Origin: Hymenobacter piscis
Lineage (GTDB): Bacteria > Bacteroidota > Bacteroidia > Cytophagales > Hymenobacteraceae
DNA length: 64,000 nt
Direction: 5' to 3'
NCBI RefSeq assembly: GCF_018760735.1
Contig: NZ_JAHHZN010000008.1
Span: 62,001-126,000, forward strand
A program made the translations under genes and the position numbers. Positions 7,856 to 16,788 of this stretch are shown in pieces. Position 1 is the first letter of the stretch. Every line of letters begins with the position of its first letter. Below the pieces are notes generated by a model. That model made no database searches and was not told where the DNA came from. It saw only the letters and a list, made by a program, of their open reading frames with translations.

Positions 7856-9610
7856 TTACTGCACGTTCAGCTCGTAGGGCAGGCGGGCCTGGGCACCCTT
7901 CATTTCCGAGAGCTTCTTGTACTGCTCGAACAGGGGGTAGAGCGGGCCCATCTCCGATTTCACGAGGCGCAGGCGGGCTTCCTCGTTGAAGGAGCTGAAC
8001 AGGTTTTCGGCGAAGGATTTCTGGCGGGGCAGCTTCTGGAGGCGGTAGTCGCCTTGCTGAAGCTTGGCGCGGCGGGCGGCAATGCGCACGGCGTCATCCA
8101 GGGAGCCCAGCACGTCCACCAGGCCGCGGGCCTTGGCTTCGGTGCCCGACCACACCCGGCCCGAGGCGAAGCGGCGCAACCGCTCCACCGGCATGTTGCG
8201 GCCGGCCGCGGCCTTGGTGGTGAAGTCGGCGTAGATGCGGTTGATTTCCTGCTGGAATTGCTGCTGCTCGAAGGGCGTGAGGGCCCGCGTGATGGTGGGA
8301 AAATCGGAGAACTTACCGGTAGTCACGCGGTCGGTGGTGATGCCGATTTTGTCGCTCAGGAAGGGCGCAATGTTAGGCAGCACCCCGAACACCCCGATGG
8401 AGCCCGTGATGGTGGTCGGGTGGGCCACAATCGTGTCGCAGCCCATGGCGATGAAGTAGCCGCCCGAGGCCGCCACGTCCGACATGCTGGCGATGATGGG
8501 CTTCACTTTCTTGGTCAGCATTACCTCGCGGTAGATGATGTCGGAGGCCAGGGAGGAGCCGCCGGGCGAGTTCACGCGCAGCACTACGGCCTTCACCTTG
8601 TCGTCGAGACGGGCCTTGCGGATGGCTTCGGCGAAGCGGGTGCTGCCGATGCTCTCGTTGCCGCCCTTGCCCGTCACGATGTCGCCCTCGGCGTACACCA
8701 CGGCAATGCGGTTGCTGCTTTCCTCCTCGTCATCGGCCGACTTGCTGTAGTCATCCAGGCTGATGAGGTTGAGTTTGGCGTCGCGCTTCACACCCAGCTT
8801 GCCCTTGATGTAGTCGGTAGCCTGATCGTAGTAGCCCAGGTCGGTGACCAGGCCCAGGCGCTTGGCGTCGTCGGCGTTGTGCACCAGCATGGAGTCGGAA
8901 ATCACCTTGAGGCGGGCCGGGGCGATATTGCGGGCGGCGGCCACGTCGGCGAGCATGGCGTTGTTGAGCGAGTTGAGGAACGAGGACGTCTGCAACCGGG
9001 CCGAGTCGGACATGCTGGTGCGGAAGTAGGGCTCCACGGCGCTCTTGAACGAGCCCACCCGGAAAATCTGCACCTGCACGCCCAGCTTGTCGAACAGGTT
9101 TTTGTAGTACATCGGCTCCGAGCTCAGGCCGTTGAATTCGAGCGTGCCCTGGGGGTTGAGGTAGAGCTTATCGGCCACCGAGGCCAGGTAGTAGCTCTTT
9201 TCCGACTGGGCATCGGCGTAGCTCACGATGAACTTGCCGCTTTTCTTAAACTCCACCAGCTCCTGGCGCACTTCCTCCAGCGAGGCCATGCCACCCTGCA
9301 CCAGCTCCAGGTTCAGGAAAATGCCCTTGATGTCGCCATCCGTTTTGGCGTGGCGGATGGCGGCTTTCAGCTCATCGAGCCCGATGCTGCTGGCCTGCCC
9401 GCCCACAAAACCCGATAGCGGATTGCTGAAGCCCCGCTCCCCGATGGGCTTATCGAGGGTGAGCTGCAGCACCGAATCCCGGGCCACGGTCACGTCTTTA
9501 TCGGAAGAAGCCAGGCCTAGAATCAGGCCCACCAGCAGCACGGTGGCAATCAGGCCCAGCACCAGCACGCCGGTGATAGTGGCCAGCACATATTTTAAGA
9601 ACTGTCTCAT
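7856..9610 (-). CDS. sppA: Signal peptide peptidase SppA
   Basis: A 584-residue membrane-anchored serine protease that degrades cleaved signal peptides. It has one N-terminal membrane helix (about residues 5-30) and two tandem S49 domains, the long (67K) type. The catalytic Lys is expected in VGSFKSAVEP in the first domain and the nucleophile Ser in SDVAASGGYFIAMG in the second, the Ser/Lys dyad split between domains as in E. coli. The start at 9610 (MRQFLKYVL) puts the anchor at the N-terminus; an ATG four codons upstream is less likely. A -7 box is 34 bases upstream (9644-9651). Single gene. Confidence 0.93.
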   Translation of the reverse strand: MRQFLKYVLATITGVLVLGLIATVLLVGLILGLASSDKDVTVARDSVLQLTLDKPIGERGFSNPLSGFVGGQASSIGLDELKAAIRHAKTDGDIKGIFLNLELVQGGMASLEEVRQELVEFKKSGKFIVSYADAQSEKSYYLASVADKLYLNPQGTLEFNGLSSEPMYYKNLFDKLGVQVQIFRVGSFKSAVEPYFRTSMSDSARLQTSSFLNSLNNAMLADVAAARNIAPARLKVISDSMLVHNADDAKRLGLVTDLGYYDQATDYIKGKLGVKRDAKLNLISLDDYSKSADDEEESSNRIAVVYAEGDIVTGKGGNESIGSTRFAEAIRKARLDDKVKAVVLRVNSPGGSSLASDIIYREVMLTKKVKPIIASMSDVAASGGYFIAMGCDTIVAHPTTITGSIGVFGVLPNIAPFLSDKIGITTDRVTTGKFSDFPTITRALTPFEQQQFQQEINRIYADFTTKAAAGRNMPVERLRRFASGRVWSGTEAKARGLVDVLGSLDDAVRIAARRAKLQQGDYRLQKLPRQKSFAENLFSSFNEEARLRLVKSEMGPLYPLFEQYKKLSEMKGAQARLPYELNVQ

Positions 9611-9643
9611 GATGAAAAGCAACTAGCAGGTTAGGTCCTGTAA

Positions 9644-9651
9644 CAAATGTA
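9644..9651 (-). promoter_or_regulatory. Promoter -7 box of sppA
   Basis: Read on the minus strand the sequence is TACATTTG, an exact match to TAnnTTTG, 34 bases upstream of the sppA start. Confidence 0.5.
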
Positions 9652-9726
9652 GCGGCTTTCGGGCCCCGCCGCCGGGTATTCAACCAACGGGCTGTTTTCG
9701 GGCCGGAACGAGGTGGAGGAGCGAGG

Positions 9727-9797
9727 TGTAGGAGTGAGGAGTTAGGAGCACATAATTCCTGGCTCCTCCCTCCTATCTTCCAGCTCCTCACTCCTAC
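9727..9797. repeat. Inverted repeat abutting rarA stop
   Basis: Imperfect inverted repeat: GTAGGAGTGAGGAG on the left, CTCCTCACTCCTAC on the right, with further GGAG/CTCC pairs inside. The right arm includes the rarA stop codon (9794-9796). It probably acts as the rarA terminator or as a mobile palindrome inserted at the gene end. Confidence 0.6.
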
Positions 9798-11131
9798 ATC
9801 CCGTACTTCTGGCCCCACAGGGCCCGCAGCCGTTCCCGGGCTTTGGCTTCGGCGGGGTTGTCGCCGGGGTGGTAGAGGGTGGTGCCGCTCAGGGGTTCGG
9901 GCAGGAACTCCTGGTAGGCGAAGCTACCGGGGTAATCGTGCGAATACTGGTACTGGCTGCCGTAGCCGAGCTCCTGCATGAGCTTGGTGGGGGCGTTGCG
10001 CAGCGGAATGGGCACCGGCTGCACACCCTGCTGGCGCACCAGCGCCCGGGCCGCCCGGATGGCTTTATAGCTGGCGTTGCTCTTGGGCGAAGTGGCCAGG
10101 TACACCACCGTCTGCCCCAGAACAATGTCCGATTCGGGCATGCCGATGACCGTGACGGCCTGGAAGCAGCTCTGGGCCAGGATGAGGGCGTTGGGGTTGG
10201 CCAGGCCCACGTCTTCGGAAGCCAGAATGAGCAGGCGACGGGCAATGAACTTGGCGTCCTCGCCGCCTTCGAGCATCACGGCCAGGTAGTAGAGGGCCGC
10301 GTTGGGGTCGGAGCCCCGGATGCTCTTGATGAAGGCCGAAATGACGTCGTAGTGCATCTCGCCGCCCTTGTCGTAGCGGGCCAGGTGCTGCTGGGCCAGC
10401 TGCTGCACGCCTTCGTCGGTGATGAGAATCTGGCCGGTTTGGGGGTCGGGGCGGCTGGCTTCCACCACGATTTCGAGCAGGTTGAGCAGCTTGCGGGCGT
10501 CGCCGCCCGAGATGGTGAGCAGGGCGCCGTAGTCCTGCATGTGCACGTTTTTAGTTCTGAGTACCTCGTCCTCGGCCAGGGCTTTGTCCACCAAGCTGGT
10601 GAGCACCTCCTTGCCCAGGGGCTCGAGCACGTACACCTGGGCGCGGCTGAGCACGGCCGGAATGACCTCAAACGAGGGGTTTTCGGTGGTAGCCCCGATG
10701 AGCGTGACCACGCCCTGCTCCACGGCCCCCAGCAACGCGTCCTGCTGGCTCTTGCTGAAGCGGTGAATCTCATCAATAAAGAGCACGGTGCCGCGCTGCT
10801 TGCGGGCCCGCTCTATCACTTCGCGCACGTCTTTCACGCCCGCATTCACGGCGCTCAGCGAGGCGAAGGGCTTGCCCAGCTCCTGGGCCAGCAGGTTGGC
10901 CAGGGTGGTTTTGCCCACGCCCGGCGGGCCCCATAAAATCAGGGAGGGCAGGCGGCCGGCATCGAGGTAGCGGCGCAGCACGCCTTCGGGGCCGATGAGG
11001 TGCTTCTGGCCGGCGTACTCCTGCAGGGTGCGGGGGCGCAGGCGCTCGGCCAGGGGGGCGTGGGCCCCGGGCCGGGCGGGTTGGGGGGCCGGGGTGGGGT
11101 CGGAATCGAACAGGGAACCAGTAGAAGACAT
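9794..11131 (-). CDS. rarA: Replication-associated recombination ATPase RarA/MgsA
   Basis: A 445-residue AAA+ ATPase of the RarA/MgsA/WRNIP1 family, which acts at stalled replication forks and binds DNA ends and SSB. The N-terminal entry [17 protein letters not shown] is typical. Walker A is [15 protein letters not shown], Walker B is [18 protein letters not shown], sensor 1 lies in [13 protein letters not shown] and the arginine finger in AVLSRAQVY. The C-terminal tetramerisation region has [16 protein letters not shown]. The ATG at 11131 gives a short disordered leader before the domain; the further in-frame upstream region includes the promoter. Transcribed divergently from the EamA gene; the two promoters are mirror copies. 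Confidence 0.93.
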   Translation of the reverse strand: MSSTGSLFDSDPTPAPQPARPGAHAPLAERLRPRTLQEYAGQKHLIGPEGVLRRYLDAGRLPSLILWGPPGVGKTTLANLLAQELGKPFASLSAVNAGVKDVREVIERARKQRGTVLFIDEIHRFSKSQQDALLGAVEQGVVTLIGATTENPSFEVIPAVLSRAQVYVLEPLGKEVLTSLVDKALAEDEVLRTKNVHMQDYGALLTISGGDARKLLNLLEIVVEASRPDPQTGQILITDEGVQQLAQQHLARYDKGGEMHYDVISAFIKSIRGSDPNAALYYLAVMLEGGEDAKFIARRLLILASEDVGLANPNALILAQSCFQAVTVIGMPESDIVLGQTVVYLATSPKSNASYKAIRAARALVRQQGVQPVPIPLRNAPTKLMQELGYGSQYQYSHDYPGSFAYQEFLPEPLSGTTLYHPGDNPAEAKARERLRALWGQKYGM

Positions 11132-11140
11132 AACGAGGAT

Positions 11141-11302
11141 TTCAGGCCGCAAGCTACATGCTGTGGGCCGCCGGCCGCCGGTTGGGGGCGAACCGCCGCC
11201 GCAGGTGTAAGGCGAACTGGCTGTAACCCTTTCCGGCTTTTTTAGTTTCCATCTGCGCCACCTGCGGCCGGCAGCGCGTAGCTTGCGGTCTGAAACTCCC
11301 CT
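11141..11302. promoter_or_regulatory. Divergent mirror-image promoters
   Basis: GTAGCTTGCGG-N-CTGAAA occurs once on each strand: on minus at 11141-11157 (for rarA) and on plus at 11278-11295 (for the EamA gene). Upstream of each is GCGGCC-N2-CAGC-N2. TAGCTTGC is one base from the -7 consensus. The rest between them holds no gene. Confidence 0.5.
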
Positions 11303-11303
11303 C

Positions 11304-12239
11304 ATGAAGAATTCCGTCCGGGTCCACGCGGCCTTGTTTGTGGTCGCCCTGATTTACGCGGCCAACTACAGCATTTCCAAGGACGTGATGCCGCGCTACA
11401 TGGGGCCCTTCGGGCTGGTGCTGCTGCGCATCGTGGGGGCGACGCTGTTTTTCACCGTCGCCAGCCGCCTGGCCGCGCCCCAGGACCGCATCACGGGCCG
11501 CGCCGACCAGCTCCGGGCCGTAGCCTGCGGGGTGCTGGGCATCGGCCTGAACCAGCTGCTGTTCTTCTCGGGCCTCAACCTGACTTCGCCCATCAACGCC
11601 TCCCTCATCCAGACCATTGCCCCGGTGGTCACGGTGCTGGCCTCGGCGGTGCTGCTGGGCGAAAAGCTCACGCTGCGCCGGGTGCTGGGCGTGGCCGTGG
11701 CCGGCCTGGGGGCGGCCAGTATCATTCTGAGCAAGGGCCCCGTGGCGGCCGGCGGCCAGGACGGGCTGCTGGGCAACGTCTATATCCTGCTCAACGCCAC
11801 CGCCTTCGGGGTGTACCTGGTGCTCGTGATGCCGCTCATGCGCAAGTACCACCCGTTCACGGTGCTGGCCCGCATCTTCCTGGTGGGCGCCTGCCTGGCG
11901 GTGCCGGCCGGCTGGGAGCAGGTGCAGGCCCCCGATTACGCCAGCTTCCCGCCGGGTATCTGGGCGGCCATTGCCTACATGGTTATCTGCCTGACCATTC
12001 TGGCTTACCTGCTCAATAACTGGGCCCTCAAGTACGCCTCCCCCGCCCTGCTGGGCGCCTACATCTACCTCCAGCCGGCCCTGGCCGTGCTCATTGCCGT
12101 GAGCCTGGGCAAGGACCACCTCACCTGGGACCGGGCCTGGCAGGGCCTGCTGATTTTCATCGGCGTGTTCCTGGTCAGCCGCAAGCCCCGCCCCGCTCAG
12201 TTGGCCGCCGTGCCCCCGCTGGAGCCCGTGCAGGATTAG
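11304..12239 (+). CDS. EamA/DMT-family transporter
   Basis: A 311-residue inner-membrane protein with about ten hydrophobic helices in two EamA repeats, typical of the drug/metabolite transporter superfamily (RhaT/YdcZ-like exporters). The first repeat opens with AALFVVALIYAANYSISKDV and contains RIVGATLFF; the second begins around NVYILLNATAFGVYLV. Substrates cannot be read from sequence: family members export amino acids, purines or other metabolites. The start at 11304 follows a -7-like box at 11279. It converges on a short membrane protein, with only 24 bases between the stops. Confidence 0.85.
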   Translation: MKNSVRVHAALFVVALIYAANYSISKDVMPRYMGPFGLVLLRIVGATLFFTVASRLAAPQDRITGRADQLRAVACGVLGIGLNQLLFFSGLNLTSPINASLIQTIAPVVTVLASAVLLGEKLTLRRVLGVAVAGLGAASIILSKGPVAAGGQDGLLGNVYILLNATAFGVYLVLVMPLMRKYHPFTVLARIFLVGACLAVPAGWEQVQAPDYASFPPGIWAAIAYMVICLTILAYLLNNWALKYASPALLGAYIYLQPALAVLIAVSLGKDHLTWDRAWQGLLIFIGVFLVSRKPRPAQLAAVPPLEPVQD

Positions 12240-12263
12240 GCGGCGGCTGGCGCTCCTCCCCTC

Positions 12264-12473
12264 CTATTCCTTCTCCTTGTCGGCGGCTTCCTGGCGGCGG
12301 GCGTCGCGGATGCCGAGCAGGATGGCCACGAACGTGGAGAGCAGCGGCACGAAGAACCCGAACAGCAGCCAGGGCCAGAACCGCCGCCCGTACATGTGGG
12401 CAATATAAACGGTCATCACCGCCGACAGCAGGCAGACGGGCAGGGCGAAGAACAGGGTATCGAAGAGTTGCAT
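12264..12473 (-). CDS. Small two-helix membrane protein
   Basis: A 69-residue protein with two hydrophobic segments (about residues 6-26 and 33-53) and a highly charged tail (DARRQEAADKEKE). A -7-like TACTTTCG lies just upstream on the minus strand. It follows the zinc-motif gene at 12492 by 18 bases and may be co-transcribed with it. No family recognised; function unknown. Confidence 0.6.
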   Translation of the reverse strand: MQLFDTLFFALPVCLLSAVMTVYIAHMYGRRFWPWLLFGFFVPLLSTFVAILLGIRDARRQEAADKEKE

Positions 12474-12491
12474 AGCACGAAAGTAAGCCGC

Positions 12492-12749
12492 CTACTGATA
12501 AGCGGCCGGAATCTGGGCCAGCTGGGGCGGCAGCTGCCAGCCGGCGGGCCGCACGTTGGGGTAAAACCACTCGGTGCCCTGCTCCAGCCACTTGGCCCGA
12601 AACTGCCGGGCCGCCTCCGGGGTGGCGTCGTGGTAGCCGAATTCGGCCCCGCAGCAGGCGCACAGCGTGTGGTCGGGCGTGCGCCCATCCGCGCCCCACG
12701 GCGACTCGTCATAATCCAGGCCGCAAACGCGGCAAAACCAAAGGGACAT
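12492..12749 (-). CDS. Small protein with paired zinc-type CxxC motifs
   Basis: An 85-residue soluble protein. CRVCG at residues 6-10 and CACCG near 30-34 form two CxxC pairs as in a zinc ribbon. YDESPWGADGRTPD and CGAEFGYHD are conserved-looking features of small bacterial hypotheticals. A role in DNA or protein binding would be a guess. It precedes the small membrane protein gene on the same strand. Confidence 0.65.
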   Translation of the reverse strand: MSLWFCRVCGLDYDESPWGADGRTPDHTLCACCGAEFGYHDATPEAARQFRAKWLEQGTEWFYPNVRPAGWQLPPQLAQIPAAYQ

Positions 12750-12903
12750 AGGTGGTGAAGATTAAGAGGGATGAAAGCAGACGGCTTTATTTTACCTACG
12801 ACTGAACATATAAGAGTGTCTTTGTTCAGGCCAGCTGTAACGGTCATTATCTAATGCGACACAGCCAAATCAAAGCGGAAATACCGAAATCGATGCAATA
12901 CCT

Positions 12904-13389
12904 TTATTTTTTAATAATTTCCTCTAAAACAATCCTTGCTACATCTGTATTCACCAAGCAATCTGCCAATTGCATATCTTTGCAATTATCTTCTTTCATA
13001 TTCAGAATAAAGACTAAACTACTTTTCTCGTTAGCAAAAATGAATGATCTAATATTTTTTGATTCATTCATTTCCACTATCAACTCTATCTGCCACTCTC
13101 CACCGAGCTTTCCATCACCCTCTATACGCTGTTTACGCATATTGCCATAACTTTCAACTATCTTTTCTATAATTGATCTATCATTCACTACAATCTGATG
13201 ATCTATCAAACTATTATACCTATCTAACGGAATTATTTTAATGCGTTTGACATTTTTACTGCTAATATTTTTCAACATCAACAAGTCATCATCCAAGCGG
13301 TTATATCTCTTCACCGTATCTGCAATAAAATCTCTCATTAACACCAATATAATAACACATAAAACTAATGACAGTATTCTATTACTCAT
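12904..13389 (-). CDS. AT-rich hypothetical membrane-anchored protein
   Basis: A 161-residue protein with one N-terminal hydrophobic helix (about residues 4-22) followed by a charged domain with many Lys, Asn and Ile (VNDRSIIEKIVESYG). The ATG at 13389 puts the helix at the N-terminus; a GTG four codons upstream is also possible. Base use is sharply different from neighbours: roughly a third G+C, AAA/ATT/AAT codons, inside a 12780-13480 AT-rich island. This suggests recent acquisition. No family recognised and no core site or transposase seen beside it. Confidence 0.65.
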   Translation of the reverse strand: MSNRILSLVLCVIILVLMRDFIADTVKRYNRLDDDLLMLKNISSKNVKRIKIIPLDRYNSLIDHQIVVNDRSIIEKIVESYGNMRKQRIEGDGKLGGEWQIELIVEMNESKNIRSFIFANEKSSLVFILNMKEDNCKDMQLADCLVNTDVARIVLEEIIKK

Positions 13390-13489
13390 AAAATTAGCCA
13401 CTAAAAAATTATCATCTTTAAAATTAGTCTGTTCTATTTTTCAGAGAAGCCGGAGTTGTAATTTTCTTGCATGCCCCTACCCAGGCACA

Positions 13490-14413
13490 TTACCCCCGCA
13501 CCTTACCGCGCTTGACCAGGTAAGCGTAGAGCACTTTATCGAATGGCTCGCGGATGTCTACTGGCACGAAGTCGATTTTGTACTGGCCGCAGCGCAGGGC
13601 CAGATCGTGCTCGTAGCGGCGCATGGCGGCTTGGTACTGCTCCCTCACCTGGCTGGGCTGGAGCTTGAGCGTCTGGCCGGTTTCGAGGTCTTCGAACAGG
13701 TAAGGGCGGTCCTGGAAGTTGAAATCGGCCTCGGTGGCGCGGTCCATCACGTGGAACAGCAGCACCTCGTGGTGCTGGTGGCGCAGGTGCTGGAGGGCAG
13801 CCAGGGTTTCGTCCTGCTCCTCGGGGGCCCGGCCCAGCATGTCGGAAAACAGGATAACTAACGAGCGTTTCGGGATTTGCTGGGCGATGGTGTGGATGAC
13901 GCCCGCCACGTTGGTCTGGGCCCGGCCGGGCGCTGCGGGGCGCTCCAGCAGCTGTTGCAGGGTGAGCAGCAAAGTGTGGCGGTGGGTGCTGGTGGAGCGC
14001 ACCGGCGTCTGCAATTCCACCTCGTTGGCGAAGGTAACCAGCCCCACCGCGTCGCGCTGCTTCTGTAGCAGCGTGGTGAGGGCCGCCGCGCACAGCACCG
14101 AGAACCGTAGCTTGTCGTGGTTCGGGGCGGGGTAGTACATGCTCGGGCTCACGTCGAGCAGCAGGTGGCAGCGCAGGTTGGTTTCCTCCTCGTAGCGCTT
14201 CACGAAGAGCTTGTCGGTGCGGGCGAATACCTTCCAGTCGAGGTGGCGGGTGCTTTCGCCGGGGTTGTAGAGGCGGTGCTCCGAGAATTCCACCGAGAAG
14301 CCGTGGTAGGGCGACTGGTGCAGGCCCGTGATAAAGCCTTCCACCAACTGACGGGCCAGAAACTCCAGGTTTCCGAAAGAACTGACGGCGGCAAGGTCAA
14401 GCGGTTGGGCCAT
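13490..14413 (-). CDS. DUF58 domain protein
   Basis: A 307-residue DUF58 protein. The family signature is present: RLYNPGESTRHLDWKVFAR followed by KLFVKRYEEE, then a von Willebrand A-like segment with a metal-site motif DVSPSMYY (DxSxS). DUF58 proteins usually sit beside a MoxR AAA+ ATPase and BatA/B proteins and are thought to help assemble or activate protein complexes; none of these partners is in the window. It is probably cytosolic (no anchor seen). The ATG at 14413 is closely preceded by a -7-like box at 14440-14447. Transcribed divergently from the PUR gene. Confidence 0.88.
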   Translation of the reverse strand: MAQPLDLAAVSSFGNLEFLARQLVEGFITGLHQSPYHGFSVEFSEHRLYNPGESTRHLDWKVFARTDKLFVKRYEEETNLRCHLLLDVSPSMYYPAPNHDKLRFSVLCAAALTTLLQKQRDAVGLVTFANEVELQTPVRSTSTHRHTLLLTLQQLLERPAAPGRAQTNVAGVIHTIAQQIPKRSLVILFSDMLGRAPEEQDETLAALQHLRHQHHEVLLFHVMDRATEADFNFQDRPYLFEDLETGQTLKLQPSQVREQYQAAMRRYEHDLALRCGQYKIDFVPVDIREPFDKVLYAYLVKRGKVRG

Positions 14414-14439
14414 GATGCGGGACAAAAAAGGGCGGACGG

Positions 14440-14447
14440 GCAAGATA
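14440..14447 (-). promoter_or_regulatory. Promoter -7-like box of DUF58 gene
   Basis: On the minus strand TATCTTGC, one base from TAnnTTTG, 26 bases before the DUF58 start. Confidence 0.4.
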
Positions 14448-14733
14448 CAACGGAATCAAACGAGGGCCCGCCCCGGGCCCGACCGGGCCCAATCGTCACG
14501 TAACACCTTTTGCCCGACAAGGCAGGAAATCTAATCTTGATTTAATTCTATGAAGCGCCCAACGGTACGATTCATATGTAAACTGTGATTTTACGTGATT
14601 ATGCACGATTTTTCGAAATTTCATCCCGGAAAAGGAAAAATCAGGCCTTAAAATTTTACTATCTGCCTGCTACTCCGTATTTTGCGCTGAACTTCAATCA
14701 TCTTGGAATAACCAAACTTTACGCGAAAGGACT
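14448..14733. other. Divergent intergenic region, AT-rich toward PUR gene
   Basis: No gene is seen. From about 14530 the sequence is AT-rich and probably holds the promoter of the PUR gene; GTATTTTGCG near 14680 resembles a -7 box but is one base short. No riboswitch-like structure was recognised. Confidence 0.4.
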
Positions 14734-15090
14734 GTGGAAGACCGTCACGACCAGGAAGAGATTTACTCCCAGCGCATTAAAGCCGGTAAGCGCACGTATT
14801 TTTTTGACGTGAAAGCCACGCGCGGGCAGGACTATTATCTGACCATTACGGAGAGCAAACGTCGCCTGCGCGACGACGACACGTTCTCCTACGAGAAACA
14901 CAAAATCTTCCTTTACAAGGAGGATTTCCTCAAGTTTGTGGATGCCCTCCAGGACGCCGTGGATTACGTGCGCGACGAGCTGCTCACGCCCGAGGAAGTA
15001 GCTGAGCTGGACCGCCCCCGCCCCGCCTACGACAGCGACCCACGCGACGGCAACTACAACCGCGCCGAGAACGGCAACGCCACCTACTAA
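14734..15090 (+). CDS. PUR family (DUF3276) nucleic-acid-binding protein
   Basis: A 118-residue protein of the bacterial PUR-alpha-like family (DUF3276) found throughout Bacteroidetes. EEIYSQRIKAGKRTYFFDVK followed by DYYLTITESKRR is the single PUR repeat, a beta-sheet-plus-helix fold that dimerises and binds single-stranded DNA or RNA. The C-terminal tail is acidic, Asn-rich and probably disordered. The cellular role in bacteria is uncertain. It is followed by a long inverted repeat (15145-15203). Confidence 0.88.
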   Translation: MEDRHDQEEIYSQRIKAGKRTYFFDVKATRGQDYYLTITESKRRLRDDDTFSYEKHKIFLYKEDFLKFVDALQDAVDYVRDELLTPEEVAELDRPRPAYDSDPRDGNYNRAENGNATY

Positions 15091-15144
15091 CCCCCTATTT
15101 CCCCTCGCCTAGCGAAACAAGCTTACTCTTTTTTATTGCTGATT

Positions 15145-15203
15145 GCCCAACAGCACAACGGCGCGCCCGGCTTCGGCTCTGGCGCGCCGTTGTGCTATTG
15201 GGC
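15145..15203. repeat. Long inverted repeat after PUR gene
   Basis: Arms AGCACAACGGCGCGCC (15152-15167) and its exact complement (15181-15196), extended by GCCCAA/TTGGGC outside. No T-run follows on the plus strand, so it is a strong hairpin rather than a classic intrinsic terminator. Confidence 0.7.
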
Positions 15204-15210
15204 CGAGGGG

Positions 15211-15291
15211 TAGCGACGCATAGTTGCGTCTTGTCATTGAACAAAATCAGCCGCCCAGTGCGGACGATGAGACGCCCATATGCGTCGCTAC
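15211..15291. repeat. Family A dumbbell palindrome (diverged copy)
   Basis: It begins TAGCGACGCATAGTTGCGTC and ends GACGCCCATATGCGTCGCTA: each end is a small hairpin and the two ends are inverted copies. It belongs to the same family as the repeats near 52441, 58258 and 60715. Confidence 0.65.
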
Positions 15292-15451
15292 ATTATCCCG
15301 GATAAAACCGGTTCTTACTAAGATCATGCTCTGGAATGGGCACTTATTGATCTGAGCTGGTTGGTTTGGTTTCGCTATCCGCCCGCAAACGTGTAACGCA
15401 GGCTTCCTGCACCCAACGCACGCCCACCGTGCTTTCCCCGAAAAAGCCCCG

Positions 15452-15459
15452 TACCTTTG
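15452..15459 (+). promoter_or_regulatory. Promoter -7 box of ychF
   Basis: TACCTTTG, an exact -7 match, 59 bases before the ychF start. Between 15292 and 15451 nothing else is seen. Confidence 0.45.
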
Positions 15460-15517
15460 CCCCCTGAATCGGGCCGATAGCCCGGCTCGCTATTTCACCA
15501 ACTCACCATTTTACCTT

Positions 15518-16615
15518 ATGGGTCTCCGCTGCGGTATCGTCGGCCTGCCGAACGTCGGCAAATCCACGCTTTTCAACGCCCTTTCCAACGCCAAAGCCGA
15601 ATCGGCCAACTACCCGTTCTGCACCATCGAGCCCAACGTGGGCGTGATTACCGTGCCCGACGAGCGGCTGCAGATTCTGGAAGCCCTGGTGAACCCCAAG
15701 CGCGTGCTGCCCACCATCATCGAGTTCGTGGATATTGCCGGCCTCGTGAAGGGCGCCAGCAAAGGCGAAGGGCTGGGCAATAAATTCCTGGCCAACATCC
15801 GCGAGGTAGACGCCATCATCCACGTGGTGCGCTGCTTCGACGACGAGAACATCGTGCACGTAGCCGGCGGCGTGGATCCCGTGTTCGACAAGGACGTGAT
15901 TGACACCGAGCTGCAGATCAAGGACCTGGAGAGCGTGGACAAGAAGCTGGCCAAGTCGGAACGCTCGGCCAAGAGCGGCGACGCGGCGGCCAAGAAGGAA
16001 GTGGTGGTGCTCCAGAAGTTCAAGGCGGCCCTCGAAGGCGGCCAGAACGCCCGCGCCCTTAACGCTACGCCCGAGGAGCTCGAAGCCGTGGCCGATCTGC
16101 AGCTGCTCACCATCAAGCCCGTGATTTACGTGGCCAACGTGGACGAGGGCAGCATCCAGAACGGCAACGCCCACGTGGCCGCCCTCCAGGCCCACGTGGC
16201 CCAGGAAGGCGCCGAAGTGGTGCTCGTATCGGCCGCCATCGAGTCGCAGATTGCCGAGATGGAAGACCCCGAGGAAAAGGAGATGTTCCTGGGCGAGTAC
16301 GGCCTCACCGAATCGGGCCTGAACCGCCTGATCCGCGCCTCCTACTCCCTGCTCAACCTGATTACCTACTTCACGGCCGGGGTGCAGGAAGTACGCGCCT
16401 GGACCATCCACCGGGGCGACAAAGCCCCCGCCGCCGCCGGCGTCATCCACTCCGATTTCGAGAAGGGCTTCATCCGGGCCGAGGTTATCAAGCTGGCCGA
16501 CTACCAGGAGTACAAGACCGAAGTCAAAATCAAGGAAGCCGGCAAAATGGCCGTGGAAGGCAAGGAGTACGTGGTCCAGGACGGCGACATCATGCACTTC
16601 CGCTTCAACGTGTAG
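15518..16615 (+). CDS. ychF: Redox-regulated ATPase YchF
   Basis: A 365-residue Obg-family P-loop protein (YchF/OLA1), which hydrolyses ATP rather than GTP and acts in ribosome-linked stress responses. The P-loop is GLPNVGKST at the N-terminus, then DIAGLVKGASKGEGLGNKFL (switch and G3). A coiled-coil arm follows (about residues 130-200). The GTP-selecting NKxD motif is replaced by ANVDE, as known for YchF. The C-terminal TGS domain includes AWTIHRGDKAP and ends MHFRFNV. Full length, monocistronic. Confidence 0.95.
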   Translation: MGLRCGIVGLPNVGKSTLFNALSNAKAESANYPFCTIEPNVGVITVPDERLQILEALVNPKRVLPTIIEFVDIAGLVKGASKGEGLGNKFLANIREVDAIIHVVRCFDDENIVHVAGGVDPVFDKDVIDTELQIKDLESVDKKLAKSERSAKSGDAAAKKEVVVLQKFKAALEGGQNARALNATPEELEAVADLQLLTIKPVIYVANVDEGSIQNGNAHVAALQAHVAQEGAEVVLVSAAIESQIAEMEDPEEKEMFLGEYGLTESGLNRLIRASYSLLNLITYFTAGVQEVRAWTIHRGDKAPAAAGVIHSDFEKGFIRAEVIKLADYQEYKTEVKIKEAGKMAVEGKEYVVQDGDIMHFRFNV

Positions 16616-16630
16616 CTGAACATCCCCGCG

Positions 16631-16760
16631 CGTCATGCTGAGCGCAGCGGAGCGGAGTCGAAGCATCTCTACCGCTTCGTTGCAGTACTAACTTTAGCGT
16701 CAGGATTACCACTGCGGTAGAGATGCTTCGACTGCGGCTGCGCCTTTGCTCAGCATGACG
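16631..16760. repeat. Family B palindrome (CGTCATGCTGAGC)
   Basis: The left arm begins CGTCATGCTGAGCGCAGC and carries GAAGCATCTCTACCGC; the right arm is the inverted copy ending CTCAGCATGACG. The arms enclose a spacer of about 30 bases. It fills the gap between ychF and the PhnA gene. Confidence 0.8.
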
Positions 16761-16788
16761 TTCTTTTTACCCTTTCCCTCCCAACCTC

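Noticed and set aside
13490..14413. DUF58 gene as part of a MoxR/Bat operon
   Set aside because: No MoxR ATPase, BatA or BatB gene is adjacent.
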